A stretch of 64,000 nt of DNA from Pseudomonas viridiflava. Lineage in GTDB: Bacteria > Pseudomonadota > Gammaproteobacteria > Pseudomonadales > Pseudomonadaceae. The notes below the pieces were generated by a model. It saw only the letters and a list, made by a program, of their open reading frames with translations, did not search any database and was not told where the DNA came from. Position numbers and translations under genes: made by a program. Shown here one piece after another: positions 19,035-27,986 of the stretch (its first letter is position 1; each line of letters opens with the position of its first letter). Location of the stretch: NCBI RefSeq assembly GCF_900582625.1, contig NZ_UTIQ01000199.1, positions 124,001 to 188,000 on the forward strand. Direction: 5' to 3'.

Positions 19035-19835
19035 TCAGCGTTTGAGCGTGATCCAGGTGGGGGCGTGGTCGCTGGCGTGTTCCTGATCGCGCACCCAGCG
19101 GTCGACGTTGGCGTCGACCAAACGCTTGGCCAGCGGTTTGCTCAGCAGCAGGTGGTCGATACGCAAACCGCTGTTGCGTTGCCAGTGTTGGCGGAAGTAA
19201 TCCCAGAAGGTGTAGATCGGTTCATCGGGGTGGCGCTCGCGCAGCGAGTCGGTCCAACCCTGAGCGAGCAGGCGTTGGTAACACTCACGACTTTCCGGCT
19301 GCAGCAACGCGTCCTTGCGCCAGGATTTCGGGTTGTAGATATCGAAGTCGGTGGGCACCACATTGAAGTCGCCGGCCAGCACCACGGGGTGACCGTTGTC
19401 GACCAAGCCTTCGGCATGGGTGATCAAACGCTCGAACCACGCCAGCTTGTAGTCGAACTTGGGCCCCGGTTGCGGGTTGCCGTTGGGCAAGTACAAGCAG
19501 CCGACGACCACGCCATGAGCCGCCGCTTCCAGGTAACGGCTCTGGGTGTCGTCCGGGTCGCCGGGCAGCTCGTTGCGGATTTCCAATGGCTCCATGCCCT
19601 TGGCCAGAATCGCCACGCCGTTCCACGCGGGCTGGCCTTTCCAGATCACGCCGTAACCGGCTTCGCGTATCGCGCTGGCGGGAAACTTATGCTGCGCGGC
19701 TTTCAGCTCTTGCAGGCAAACGATGTCGGGTGCTTCGCGCTGCAGCCAGGCCAACAGCGCCGACAGGCGTGTGTTGATGCCGTTGACGTTGAAGGTGGCG
19801 ATGCGCAGCGTATCGGCGGCGGATTTCTTGGCCAT
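19035..19835 (-). CDS. xthA: Exodeoxyribonuclease III
   Basis: The 266-residue protein is an AP endonuclease/3'-exonuclease of the ExoIII family used in base excision repair. Family motifs are present: TFNVNGINTRL, LQELKA (metal-binding Glu), the GDFNVVPTDFD strip, LRIDHLL and the terminal SDHAPTWI with the catalytic Asp-His. Length agrees with E. coli XthA (268). The nine extra N-terminal residues (MAKKSAADT) are normal for some Pseudomonas members. The gene begins 24 bases after the stop of the alcohol dehydrogenase gene; whether it shares a transcript with the sugar genes downstream is open. Confidence 0.92.
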   Translation of the reverse strand: MAKKSAADTLRIATFNVNGINTRLSALLAWLQREAPDIVCLQELKAAQHKFPASAIREAGYGVIWKGQPAWNGVAILAKGMEPLEIRNELPGDPDDTQSRYLEAAAHGVVVGCLYLPNGNPQPGPKFDYKLAWFERLITHAEGLVDNGHPVVLAGDFNVVPTDFDIYNPKSWRKDALLQPESRECYQRLLAQGWTDSLRERHPDEPIYTFWDYFRQHWQRNSGLRIDHLLLSKPLAKRLVDANVDRWVRDQEHASDHAPTWITLKR

Positions 19836-19859
19836 AAGGTCTCGTGTTTACCCGGTGGA

Positions 19860-21026
19860 TCAGGGCCGCAAAATCACCTTGCGGCATTCGTCGTCGGCTT
19901 TGTCGAAAATCTTGTAGCCCTCGGCCGCATCGGACAGGTTCATGCGATGGCTGATGATGATTTCCGGGTGCAGCTCGCCGCGTTGAATGTGTTCGAGCAG
20001 CGTTGGCAGCGTGCCATGCACATGGGTCTGGCCCATTTTGAAGGTGAGCCCCTTGTCGAAGGCATCGCCGAACAGGAAGCCGTGGATAAAACCGGCATAC
20101 ACGCCCGGCACACTCACCGTGCCGCCACGGCGAACAGCGGCGATGCATTGGCGTAAGGCCTTGCCGCTGCTGCCTTCTATTTTCAGGGTGGAGAGCACGG
20201 TTTCGGTGGTGCTGCCCTTGGCTTCGAAGCCCACGGCGTCGATCACTGCGTCCACGCCACGGTGGCCGGCCGTTTGCTCGATGATGGCGGCCGCCGGGTC
20301 GTCGACGTCGCGGAAGTTGATCGGTATCGCGCCGTAGGTGCGCATGGCGTAGTCGAGGCGATAAGGGTGCTGGTCGACAATGAAAATCTGCTCGGCGCCG
20401 AGCAGTCGCGCGCAAGCCGCCGACATCAAACCGACCGGCCCGGCGCCGTAAATGGCGACGCTGCTGCCTGGTTTTATCCCCGCGTTTACGGCGGCCTGGT
20501 AGCCGGTGGGCAAAATGTCGGTCAGGAACAGCACGCGTTCGTCGTCGAGTTCATCCGGCACTTTGAACGGCCCGGCGTTGGCCTTCGGCACGCGCACCAG
20601 TTCGGCCTGACCGCCCGGCATGCCGCCATACAAATGGCTGTAGCCGAACAACGCTGCGCCCGAGGGAATCTGCTTTTTATTAAGGATGGCGCCACGGTCC
20701 GGGTTGGTGGTTTCGCAGGCCGCGTGCAGGTTCATGTCGCAGAAGAAGCAGCTGCCGCAGGCAATCACAAACGGCACGATGACGCGGTCGCCTTTGGCCA
20801 CGGCAGTCACCGCGCTGCCAACTTCTTCGACGATGCCCATGAATTCATGGCCGAAAATATCGCCGTGTTTTACGGCAGGAATCTTGCCGCGATACAGGTG
20901 CAAGTCCGAGCCGCAGATGGCGGTGGCGGTCACCCGCAGAATGATGTCGTCCGGCTCTTGAATGATGGGGTCGGGTACGTTGTCGACCTTGACGTTATGG
21001 CTTCCGTGATAGGTCAGTGCGCGCAT
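19860..21026 (-). CDS. Zinc-dependent alcohol dehydrogenase family protein
   Basis: The 388-residue medium-chain dehydrogenase has catalytic zinc ligands in [10 protein letters not shown] and GHEFMG and a structural zinc site [15 protein letters not shown]. The Rossmann motif is [12 protein letters not shown]. The overall plan (long insertion with [20 protein letters not shown]) matches the glutathione-independent formaldehyde dehydrogenase-like branch. A GADH role in aldehyde detoxification or polyol oxidation is possible but not proven. The ATG at 21026 is used because AGGAGA precedes it; a longer frame to 21083 lacks a site. Confidence 0.9.
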   Translation of the reverse strand: MRALTYHGSHNVKVDNVPDPIIQEPDDIILRVTATAICGSDLHLYRGKIPAVKHGDIFGHEFMGIVEEVGSAVTAVAKGDRVIVPFVIACGSCFFCDMNLHAACETTNPDRGAILNKKQIPSGAALFGYSHLYGGMPGGQAELVRVPKANAGPFKVPDELDDERVLFLTDILPTGYQAAVNAGIKPGSSVAIYGAGPVGLMSAACARLLGAEQIFIVDQHPYRLDYAMRTYGAIPINFRDVDDPAAAIIEQTAGHRGVDAVIDAVGFEAKGSTTETVLSTLKIEGSSGKALRQCIAAVRRGGTVSVPGVYAGFIHGFLFGDAFDKGLTFKMGQTHVHGTLPTLLEHIQRGELHPEIIISHRMNLSDAAEGYKIFDKADDECRKVILRP

Positions 21027-21110
21027 GGGAATGGTCTCCTGATGCTGGGCAAAAAAATCCCGGCGCCTTACGGAGCCGGGCAAGTCTATCGCTGAGGGAA
21101 ATCGTGCTGC

Positions 21111-21467
21111 TTAGGCCGACATGGCCGCATTGAGATGCGGACGCATGTGAGCCAGTGGACGCTGGGACAGGCGCTTGGCCTTGGTGACGTGGATCGGGCC
21201 TTCATAGGTGGGCAGGCGTTGCCACACCCAATGAGCACCGGCGCCTTTCCAGCACAGCTCGCCAGAGGCCAGCTTCATGTCGCGCTGAATGTCGCGCACC
21301 ACGTCTTTGATTTTGGCTTCGTTGAATACCGCTTCGCTGGCAATCACCTTGGTGATCTGTTGCTCGCCGCACTGCAAATTCAGCAGCAGCGTACCGTCCG
21401 GGCGAGGGGTCACGGCCACTTGTTGGTCTGGGAAGGATTGGAAGAGGTAGTTGATCGCCAGTTGCAT
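21111..21467 (-). CDS. DUF3509 protein
   Basis: The 118-residue small protein starts MQLAINYLFQSFPDQQVAVT and continues with RPDGTLLLNL, the same pattern as the DUF3509 protein at 44628 (MQLLTDLYVSAFPSHDVSLQ, RPDGTFVLAL). This family is mostly confined to Pseudomonas and has no known function. A run of basic residues forms the C-terminal tail (TKAKRLSQRPLAHMRPHL). No signal peptide is seen, so it is probably cytoplasmic. It is monocistronic. Confidence 0.75.
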   Translation of the reverse strand: MQLAINYLFQSFPDQQVAVTPRPDGTLLLNLQCGEQQITKVIASEAVFNEAKIKDVVRDIQRDMKLASGELCWKGAGAHWVWQRLPTYEGPIHVTKAKRLSQRPLAHMRPHLNAAMSA

Positions 21468-21646
21468 TGTTTGTGCTCTCCGATTTTTGTTTGAGATGCA
21501 AACAAGAGAGCAGCAGACGTGCCAATTTTTATCTGAGTGGTAAGTCTTGTAAAATCAATAGGTTAGCGTTTGCTGATATCACCGTAGTATTTGCAGACTG
21601 CATGGTGAGGCGGGGGTGCGGTTGCAAACTGCAAGTTGGATATCAG

Positions 21647-21674
21647 CCCGAAGCGCCCATTGCAGGCGCTCGGG
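21647..21674. terminator. Hairpin after the small gene at 21683
   Basis: CCCGAAGCGCC (21647-21657) pairs with GGCGCTCGGG (21665-21674) with one bulge. It lies 9 bases beyond the minus-strand stop at 21683 and is a candidate 3' end, without a clear T run. Confidence 0.4.
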
Positions 21675-21682
21675 GGCAATGC

Positions 21683-21898
21683 TCAGGCGCGTTTCAGGCC
21701 TTCGCTGGCAATTTCGTGGCGAGCCGCCTGGAGCAATTCGGCGTCGACGTTCAGACGGTGAATCACGTTAAGCAGCTGCTGTTTCAGCAATTGATCGTTA
21801 CTCGCCTCGGCGGCCCGCATCATGGCGATGGCGGCGGTTTGGTTGTTGGCGGCAACGTGGTCGAGGGTTTTGCACAGGTTACGGATGGTGCGATTCAC
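21683..21898 (-). CDS. Small hypothetical protein, 71 residues
   Basis: The product begins at a GTG at 21898 (VNRTIRNLCKTLDHVAANNQ) directly preceded by GGAGTAAGG, a strong ribosome binding site; the frame remains open further upstream but has no such site. The protein is predicted all-helical, with Ala and Leu rich helices (QTAAIAMMRAAEASNDQLLK) and no membrane segment. I do not recognise the family. Confidence 0.65.
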   Translation of the reverse strand: MNRTIRNLCKTLDHVAANNQTAAIAMMRAAEASNDQLLKQQLLNVIHRLNVDAELLQAARHEIASEGLKRA

Positions 21899-22056
21899 AA
21901 GCCTTACTCCTGAATTCGAGGCTGCACTGTAGGGCGGCGATATTGCGATTTGATGGCTGGCTGACGACGGTTTGGTTCCGTTATCGGCCAGCTGTTGCCT
22001 CATTGACCCAGGCCGCTGAGCTTTGGTTGCAAGAATAAATCGCCGCTGTGCTTGCC

Positions 22057-22260
22057 TTACTGCGCGGCCTCGCCAAGCCCGGCATAAGTGGACAACAACA
22101 CCTCGCCCAGAAGCGGATGCGGCGCCTCGACGCGTTCTTTAAGTTTGTCGGCGAAGTGCATGGCCGAATCCTGGTCGGAAAAGGAAATGGCCATGTTGCC
22201 GGTGGTGACCATCCAGGTTTCACGGTTAGCGGTCGTTTGCTTTTGTACTGCGATGTCCAT
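22057..22260 (-). CDS. Small hypothetical protein, 67 residues
   Basis: An ATG at 22260 with a perfect AGGAGG six bases upstream opens a 67-residue protein (MDIAVQKQTTANRETWMVTT) with the phrase SFSDQDSAMHFADKLKERVE. It is soluble and acidic in the C-terminal half. The family is not recognised; it lies among other small Pseudomonas genes (71-residue gene and DUF3509 gene), all on the same strand with separate sites. Confidence 0.65.
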   Translation of the reverse strand: MDIAVQKQTTANRETWMVTTGNMAISFSDQDSAMHFADKLKERVEAPHPLLGEVLLSTYAGLGEAAQ

Positions 22261-22390
22261 GTTCGCCTCCTGCGGCTGGGTTTCAGCCGGTCAAAAAAAA
22301 TGCCAACCCAGGGTCGGCAAATTATCGAGCACACACGCAATAAGCTGCGTGGAAGTAGGGTGAACCGGCTTTATGACGACTTGATGATGC

Positions 22391-22789
22391 TCAGGCGCCG
22401 TTCGGCAGTTTGGCGATGACTTTGATTTCAAAGTCGAAACCGTACAGCCAGGTCACGCCCACGCAGGTGATATTCGGGAACGGTGCTTCGCCCCAGAACT
22501 CGGGCACCACGGTCCAGATGGCTTCGAATTTCTCCTGCGGGTCGACGATGAATACCGTTACGTCCACCACATCGTCGAAGGTGCAATCGGCAGCGGCGAG
22601 CACGGCGTTGAGGTTACGGAACGCGGTGCGCACCTGGGCCAGAAGTTCAGGTTCCGGCGAGCCGTCTTCGCGGCTGCCGACCTGGCCGGAAACGAACAGA
22701 AAACCATTGGAGCGAACGGCCGGCGAGTAGCGATTGATGTCGTACAGCGCCTGGCGGCCTTCGGGGAAAACGACGTCGCGGTTGTTCAT
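22391..22789 (-). CDS. RidA/YjgF-family protein without the catalytic Arg
   Basis: The 132-residue protein has the RidA fold signature: RYSPAVRSNGFLFVSGQVG near residues 20-38, the central RTAFRNLNAVLAAADCTFDD, and VVDVTVFIVD. RidA proper hydrolyses reactive enamines/imines and needs an Arg (Arg105 in E. coli, within PARS). Here that place reads PNIT, so the deaminase residue is missing and the protein likely belongs to a Rid subfamily with another function. GAGG lies upstream of the ATG at 22789. It is divergent from a LysR regulator gene, with a LysR-type box between them. Confidence 0.85.
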   Translation of the reverse strand: MNNRDVVFPEGRQALYDINRYSPAVRSNGFLFVSGQVGSREDGSPEPELLAQVRTAFRNLNAVLAAADCTFDDVVDVTVFIVDPQEKFEAIWTVVPEFWGEAPFPNITCVGVTWLYGFDFEIKVIAKLPNGA

Positions 22790-22869
22790 GGCAAAGCCTC
22801 GTATCAGTGGATGTGAGGCCACTCTAGGTCTTGGCCTGCAGTCAATAAACGCGCAACCTTGGCCAGCAC

Positions 22870-22888
22870 TGTTTGTGCTTTCCAAACA
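22870..22888. promoter_or_regulatory. Candidate LysR box in the ridA-lysR divergent region
   Basis: TGTTTG (22870-22875) and CAAACA (22883-22888) form a perfect 6-bp inverted repeat with a 7-base centre, which includes the LysR-type T-N11-A core (TTG-N7-CAA). It lies 24 bases before the LysR start and 80 bases before the RidA-family start, a normal place for control of both. Confidence 0.55.
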
Positions 22889-22912
22889 ATCAAGCCGCCA
22901 AGGAACCCGCCC

Positions 22913-23824
22913 ATGGACCGTTTCGACGCAATGCTGGCCTTCGCCCGGGTGGTGGAAGCGGGCAGTTTCACCAAGGCCGCCGACACCCTGCACATGAGCA
23001 AAACCACAGTCACGCAGCTGATTCAGCAACTGGAAGCCAGGCTGCGGGTAAAGCTGCTGAACCGCACCACGCGCAAGCTCAACCTCACCGCCGATGGCGC
23101 CGTGTATTACGAGCGCGTGGTGCGCTTGCTGGGCGAGCTGGACGATGCCGAAACCAGTCTGTCGAGTGCCGCCACGGCGCCGCGCGGCCGGCTGCGGGTC
23201 GATGTGCCCAGTCCGCTGGCGACCACCTTGCTGATACCGGCGTTGCCTGAGTTTTACGCGCGCTATCCGGATATTCAGATCGACATGGGCGTGAGCGACC
23301 GCATGGTCGACCTGATCGGCGAGAAGGTCGATTGCGTGGTGCGCGGCGGCGAGCTGCTTGACCAATCGCTGATGGCGCGCAAGGTCGGCGATTTGCAGTT
23401 GGGCTTGTACGCCGCGCCGGACTATCTGCGGCGCATGGGCACCCCGGCTCACCCGCGCGACCTGGAAGAGTCGGCGCATCGCGTGGTCGGCTACCTGTGG
23501 GCGCGAACCGGCAAAACCTTGCCTTACACCTTGCACAAAGCAGACGACACCGTGCATTTGCGTGGCCGGTACGCGCTGGCGGTAGACGACGGCAATGCGT
23601 ATCTGGCCGCCGGTATTGCCGGCTTGGGCATGTTGTGGCTGCCGGCTTATATGGCCACAGCGCCGGTGGCGGCGGGGCAGTTGGTGGCGCTGTTTGAAGA
23701 CTGGCAGATGGAGCCGATGCCGCTTTACCTGGCGTATCCGCCGAACCGGCATGTGAGTTTGAAGCTGCGGGTGTTTATTGCTTGGGTGGTGGAGGTGATG
23801 GCGCGGTATGCGCCGGTGAGGTGA
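22913..23824 (+). CDS. LysR-type transcriptional regulator
   Basis: The 303-residue regulator has an N-terminal winged helix-turn-helix (FARVVEAGSFTKAADTLHMS, then TTVTQLIQQLEARL) and a periplasmic-binding-like effector domain of the CrgA/PA0477 branch (RGRLRVDVPSPLA, followed by EKVDCVVRGGEL). Start chosen at the ATG at 22913 because AAGGAA lies 8 bases upstream; the frame extends 18 codons further without a site. The obvious target is the divergent RidA-family gene. Confidence 0.93.
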   Translation: MDRFDAMLAFARVVEAGSFTKAADTLHMSKTTVTQLIQQLEARLRVKLLNRTTRKLNLTADGAVYYERVVRLLGELDDAETSLSSAATAPRGRLRVDVPSPLATTLLIPALPEFYARYPDIQIDMGVSDRMVDLIGEKVDCVVRGGELLDQSLMARKVGDLQLGLYAAPDYLRRMGTPAHPRDLEESAHRVVGYLWARTGKTLPYTLHKADDTVHLRGRYALAVDDGNAYLAAGIAGLGMLWLPAYMATAPVAAGQLVALFEDWQMEPMPLYLAYPPNRHVSLKLRVFIAWVVEVMARYAPVR

Positions 23825-24014
23825 TAGGGCTGGCGCACTTGTTACTGGTCCTGGGTGGCCCGCTTTGTGGTATCGCCCTACACGGGTGTAATCCGTTTCG
23901 CATTAATCCGCAGACCCTTTCGCGAGCCTAATTCAGTCCTGTACTTCGCACCTATCTGAAGCCGCTGCTTGCTTTCCGGTGCGATGTGGTTTCCCACCCC
24001 ACTGGACGACTCTC

Positions 24015-25646
24015 ATGATGCTTCGACGGATTAACCTCGGCTTTCGCTCAACCCTGTGCTTCGGCCTGTTTTGTGTGGTGATTGCTGGGCTCGGTTTCGC
24101 CGCGCTGCGCCAAGCCAGCACGCTGAACGATGTCAGCACCTACTTCCAGATGCAGATCGTGCCGGCCGTTAAGGAGCTGGGTGATCTGGACAGCAACTTT
24201 TCCAAAATCAACGCCGCCGACAGCATTTTGCGCAACGCCGTGGAAACCCAGGATTCACGCGAGGCGGCCGCCGCCGAGATTCAGCGCTGGCGCGCCAAGA
24301 TCGACGCCAACCTCGACCGCATCGCCGCGCTGCCCTTGAGTACGGATGAGCAGACTGCGCTGGACACCTTGCGTGCAGCGGTCGTGCTGTTCGACCGCAA
24401 TCAGGAACAGTATTTGCGCCTGATCGATGCGGGCGACGTGGCTGGCGCTGCCGCCTTCAACGAAGCCACATTGCGTGGCAGCAGCGCCGCGTTGCAACAG
24501 CAGATCAAGGACTTCGCCGCGGCGAAAAACGAACTGGCCGCTGACTACAGTGCCCAGGCCAAGCGCGCCTACGACGACACCTTTGTGTGGGTAATCGGTT
24601 ACAACGTGTTTGCCGTTTTGGTGTGCATTGGCATGGCCTGGCTGTACACCCGCAGCGTGCTCAAGCCGGTGCGCCAGGCGCTGGCCATCGCCGAGCGAAT
24701 TGCTGACAACGATTTGAGCGGCGCCGTGATCGTCGACGGTAATGACGAAATGGCGCGCCTGCTTAAAGCGTTGGCAACCATGCAAAACAACCTGTGCCAG
24801 GCACTGGGCAAAATCAGCGATTCCTCCGCGCAACTGGCCGCCACCTCGGAACAGATGCACTGCATCACCGAAGGCGCGTCACAGGGCATGGAGCGCCAGG
24901 CGTCGGAAGTGGAGCTGGCGGCTACGGCGGTTACGCAAATGAGCGCGGCCATCGAAGAAGTTGCTCGCAACGCCGCCGGTGCGCTGGAAGTGGCCACCCA
25001 AACCAGCGCGGCGGCTAACCATGGCTGCGAGCGAGTGGACGAAACCCTCGCCGCCATCGCGCAGATGGTGGACAGCGTGCAAGACACCTCAAGCAGCGTG
25101 GAGGAGTTGGCCGGCGTTGCCACGGATATCAACAAGGTGCTGGCGGTGATCCGCTCGGTCGCTGAGCAAACCAACTTGCTCGCACTCAATGCCGCCATTG
25201 AAGCGGCCCGAGCCGGCGAGGCAGGGCGCGGATTTGCCGTGGTGGCCGATGAAGTGCGGGCGTTGGCACGGCGCACTCAGTCTGCCACCCAGGACATCGA
25301 AACCATGGTCACCGGCATCCACACCCGCAGCGGCGCCGCGCTTGAAGCCATGGCGCTGACCAGCGAACAGGCCGGGCGCACGCAAGCGTTGTCGGCTGCT
25401 GCCGGCGCGGCGCTGGTGCAGATCAATCAGGCGATTGAGCAGATCAACGAGCGCAGCCTGATGATCGCCACCGCTGCTGAGCAGCAAACCCATGTGGCCT
25501 ATGAAGTGGATCGCAGCCTGATCAGCATCCGCGACCTGGCGTCGCAATCCAACGAAGGCGCGCAGCAAACCACCATTGCCAGTGGCGAGCTTTCGTACCT
25601 GGCGGTGGATCTCAGTCAGTTGGTTCGGCAGTTCAAATTTGCCTGA
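24015..25646 (+). CDS. Methyl-accepting chemotaxis protein
   Basis: The 543-residue chemoreceptor has a first membrane helix near residues 10-30 ([20 protein letters not shown]), a periplasmic four-helix-bundle-type sensor domain to about 190, a second membrane helix ([20 protein letters not shown]), a HAMP linker ([20 protein letters not shown]) and a long cytoplasmic signalling hairpin with the highly conserved tip [19 protein letters not shown]. No C-terminal CheR-binding pentapeptide is present. The ligand is unknown. The two adjacent ATGs at 24015 and 24018 are both possible starts. Confidence 0.94.
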   Translation: MMLRRINLGFRSTLCFGLFCVVIAGLGFAALRQASTLNDVSTYFQMQIVPAVKELGDLDSNFSKINAADSILRNAVETQDSREAAAAEIQRWRAKIDANLDRIAALPLSTDEQTALDTLRAAVVLFDRNQEQYLRLIDAGDVAGAAAFNEATLRGSSAALQQQIKDFAAAKNELAADYSAQAKRAYDDTFVWVIGYNVFAVLVCIGMAWLYTRSVLKPVRQALAIAERIADNDLSGAVIVDGNDEMARLLKALATMQNNLCQALGKISDSSAQLAATSEQMHCITEGASQGMERQASEVELAATAVTQMSAAIEEVARNAAGALEVATQTSAAANHGCERVDETLAAIAQMVDSVQDTSSSVEELAGVATDINKVLAVIRSVAEQTNLLALNAAIEAARAGEAGRGFAVVADEVRALARRTQSATQDIETMVTGIHTRSGAALEAMALTSEQAGRTQALSAAAGAALVQINQAIEQINERSLMIATAAEQQTHVAYEVDRSLISIRDLASQSNEGAQQTTIASGELSYLAVDLSQLVRQFKFA

Positions 25647-25653
25647 TTGGTGT

Positions 25654-25677
25654 GCCAGGGCGCATTGGTGCCCTGGC
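25654..25677. terminator. Hairpin between convergent genes
   Basis: GCCAGGGC (25654-25661) and GCCCTGGC (25670-25677) form a perfect 8-bp stem with an 8-base loop. It fills the 43-base gap between the chemoreceptor stop and the rhodanese stop and may end both transcripts, though without a T run. Confidence 0.5.
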
Positions 25678-25689
25678 TGGTGCAGACCG

Positions 25690-27273
25690 TCAGATCACGA
25701 AAAAACCATGAGTGGCGTCGCGTTCCAGTTGCGCCACCAAACCGTATTCCCAATCCAGATACCCTTGCATCGCCGCCACCGCATTGTCGGTGCCTTCATA
25801 CGGGCGGCGATAGCGGTCAATAGGTGGCGAAACCATGTGGGTTTCGCCTGTCTCCAGCGGCAAGCCGGCTGCAATCCACGCGGCGGTGCCGCCCTCCAAT
25901 ACGCTCACCGGCACGCTCGTTAGGGCTTGCAAATCAGCCGCTGCAAATCGCGCCAACAGACTGCTGCCGCACGTCAGCACATACCGTTCTGCCACCGGCA
26001 ATAGCTCAAGCGCTTCGCGCAGATGGGCCCGCAATAACCAGTAAGCGCCGGGGATGTGGCGTTTGACGTAGTTGGCGCTGCTGGTGAAATCGAGCAGCAC
26101 GGTGCCGGCTGTTTGTTGCCACTCGCTGAGGGTTTGCGCTGTGATGCTGTCCACCTTCGCAATGGCTGGCAGAGGCGCTTGCCACGGGCCGGTGGCGGTG
26201 AATGACTGCACAGGCTGTGGCGCCAGTACCCACGTTTCCCAACCCATTTGCGCCAGCCACGACGCACTCATGGGCGCGCGCACGCCGTCATTGTCGACCA
26301 GCACCAGGCGGGCGCCGCGCACGCTGGCGACGTGGTCGGTTTCCTGCACCAGTTGACCACCCTCAACCCACCGCGCGCCGGGCAAATGCCCAGCTTCGTA
26401 TTCCTCGGCCGTGCGTACATCGAAGAGGTAAGTGGTGCGGCTATCGTCGGCCTGCCAAGCGCTCAACTGCTCCAGCGTGGCTTCGCGCACGCCGGCTTGT
26501 TCCGCGACCCGACGGGCGCTGTCGCGGGCAGCGGGCAAATGCGTTGGCGTGTCGTGGTTGAAGCGCCGCGCCTGGCCGTGTTCCAGCGTCTGGCCGGCCA
26601 GCGTCCAGCCGATGGTGCCGTTGCGCAGCGCCGCCACCTTGTTGGGAATGCCGGCGTTTACCAGCGACTGGGTGCCAATGATGCTGCGCGTGCGGCCGGC
26701 GCAGTTGACGATTACTTGGGTGCTGGGGTCTGGTGCCAGCTCGCGCACCCGCAGCACCAGTTCGGCCCCAGGCACGCTGATGGAGCCGGGGATGTTCATG
26801 GTCTGGTATTCGTCGAACCGCCGCGCATCGAGTACCACCACATTGGCCTTTTCGCTTAACAGCGCCTGCACCTCTTCGGCCGCTAACGAGGGCGTGTGCC
26901 GACGGCTTTCCACCAGTTCACCAAAGGCTTTGCTCGGCACGTTGACGTCGCGAAACAGCTCGCCACCGGCCTCGCGCCAACCGCTCAAGCCACCGTGCAA
27001 CAGCGCCACGTCGCCGTACCCCAGGGCGATTAAACGTTCAGCCGCCCGCTCGGCTAGGCCCTCGCCGTCGTCGTAGACGGTAATCGGCGTGTGCCGATGC
27101 GGCACGCGTGCATAGATTTCCAGCTCCAACTTGGACAGCGGCACATTGGCCGCAAACAGCGGATGGGCTTCGGCGAAGGGCGCTTCTTCACGCACGTCCA
27201 GCAGCGCCAATTCCTGGCGCGCGAGCAGGGCGGTGCGAAGGTCGGCGTACTGACGTTGGGCAAAGTCACTCAT
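25690..27273 (-). CDS. Four-domain rhodanese-like sulfurtransferase
   Basis: The 527-residue protein consists of four rhodanese modules (roughly 1-110, 125-235, 265-355, 380-480). The active-site Cys is present only in the second (Cys191, VNCAGRTRS) and fourth (Cys435, LTCGSSLLA); in the first and third the loop reads VYDDGEG and LVDNDGV, so these are inactive and probably structural. The start overlaps the dioxygenase stop (ATGA), so the two are translationally coupled. This order matches P. aeruginosa PA2602-PA2603, where the rhodanese likely takes sulfur from the products of 3-mercaptopropionate oxidation; that partnership is inference. Confidence 0.9.
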   Translation of the reverse strand: MSDFAQRQYADLRTALLARQELALLDVREEAPFAEAHPLFAANVPLSKLELEIYARVPHRHTPITVYDDGEGLAERAAERLIALGYGDVALLHGGLSGWREAGGELFRDVNVPSKAFGELVESRRHTPSLAAEEVQALLSEKANVVVLDARRFDEYQTMNIPGSISVPGAELVLRVRELAPDPSTQVIVNCAGRTRSIIGTQSLVNAGIPNKVAALRNGTIGWTLAGQTLEHGQARRFNHDTPTHLPAARDSARRVAEQAGVREATLEQLSAWQADDSRTTYLFDVRTAEEYEAGHLPGARWVEGGQLVQETDHVASVRGARLVLVDNDGVRAPMSASWLAQMGWETWVLAPQPVQSFTATGPWQAPLPAIAKVDSITAQTLSEWQQTAGTVLLDFTSSANYVKRHIPGAYWLLRAHLREALELLPVAERYVLTCGSSLLARFAAADLQALTSVPVSVLEGGTAAWIAAGLPLETGETHMVSPPIDRYRRPYEGTDNAVAAMQGYLDWEYGLVAQLERDATHGFFVI

Positions 27274-27878
27274 GGCGCAGGGTTCTCTTTGGACAGGTCC
27301 CAGATGTTGGGCAAGTGGTCGTTGGCATAACCGGAGATAAACGGCTTTTCGCTGCCGTCAGCGAGGTATACCGCGCGCTTCACCGCGCCGATGTTGCCGC
27401 CGTAGACGTGAATGCTGATGGAGGTACGGTCGCTGAACGCGTTGCGCACCTGATGGATATCGCCGATGCGCGGCGACACAGCCTCCACCTGGCCGGGCGT
27501 CAATCGCTGCGCCGGGCCGCTGGGCTGCAAGGCACCGTTGCTGGCGCGGCTGAACCCCTGGGCATCTTCAGCGCCGCGCAACATGCCAATCAGGCCCCAG
27601 ACGCGGTGGTCATGCACCGGTGTTTCCTGCCCTGGCCCCCAGACAAAGCTGACCACGCTGAAACGCTGCGCCGAATCGACATGCAGCAGGTATTGCTGAT
27701 AACGCTCGGCACTGGGCTGGGCGAAAGCGGGCGCAAGCCAATCGTCGACACTGACCAAGTCACCCAGCAGCTGCGCGCCGCGTTCGATCAACACCTCTTC
27801 TTGTGGGCGCGCGTCGAGCAGTTCGGCAAAGCCGCCGACAAACCCCCGCAAGCGAGCAAAATTGCTGTTCTGTGCCAT
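27270..27878 (-). CDS. 3-mercaptopropionate dioxygenase (thiol dioxygenase)
   Basis: The 202-residue cupin is a non-heme iron thiol dioxygenase. The iron ligands are His89, His91 and His142 (PVHDHRVWG and GDIHQV), and the Ser155-His157-Tyr159 triad (SISIHVYG) and Arg168 fall at exactly the positions I know for P. aeruginosa 3-mercaptopropionate dioxygenase. It oxidises 3-mercaptopropionate, and more weakly cysteine, to the sulfinate. The ATG at 27878 has GGAGG upstream; a longer TTG start is unlikely. It is divergent from a LysR gene and overlaps the rhodanese gene. Confidence 0.93.
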   Translation of the reverse strand: MAQNSNFARLRGFVGGFAELLDARPQEEVLIERGAQLLGDLVSVDDWLAPAFAQPSAERYQQYLLHVDSAQRFSVVSFVWGPGQETPVHDHRVWGLIGMLRGAEDAQGFSRASNGALQPSGPAQRLTPGQVEAVSPRIGDIHQVRNAFSDRTSISIHVYGGNIGAVKRAVYLADGSEKPFISGYANDHLPNIWDLSKENPAP

Positions 27879-27986
27879 GGTTCCCTCCGCCTGGATTAAT
27901 CCGTTAGGGATCACGCTATCCCTCTGCAGGCGAAAGGTATTATTCTTAACTGGTATTTTTCCACTACTTTATTATGTGAAAAAAGA

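Noticed and set aside
22790..23752. Long N-terminal extension of the RidA-family frame to 23752
   Set aside because: It runs antisense through the LysR gene, and the ATG at 22789 has a ribosome binding site at the exact family N-terminus.
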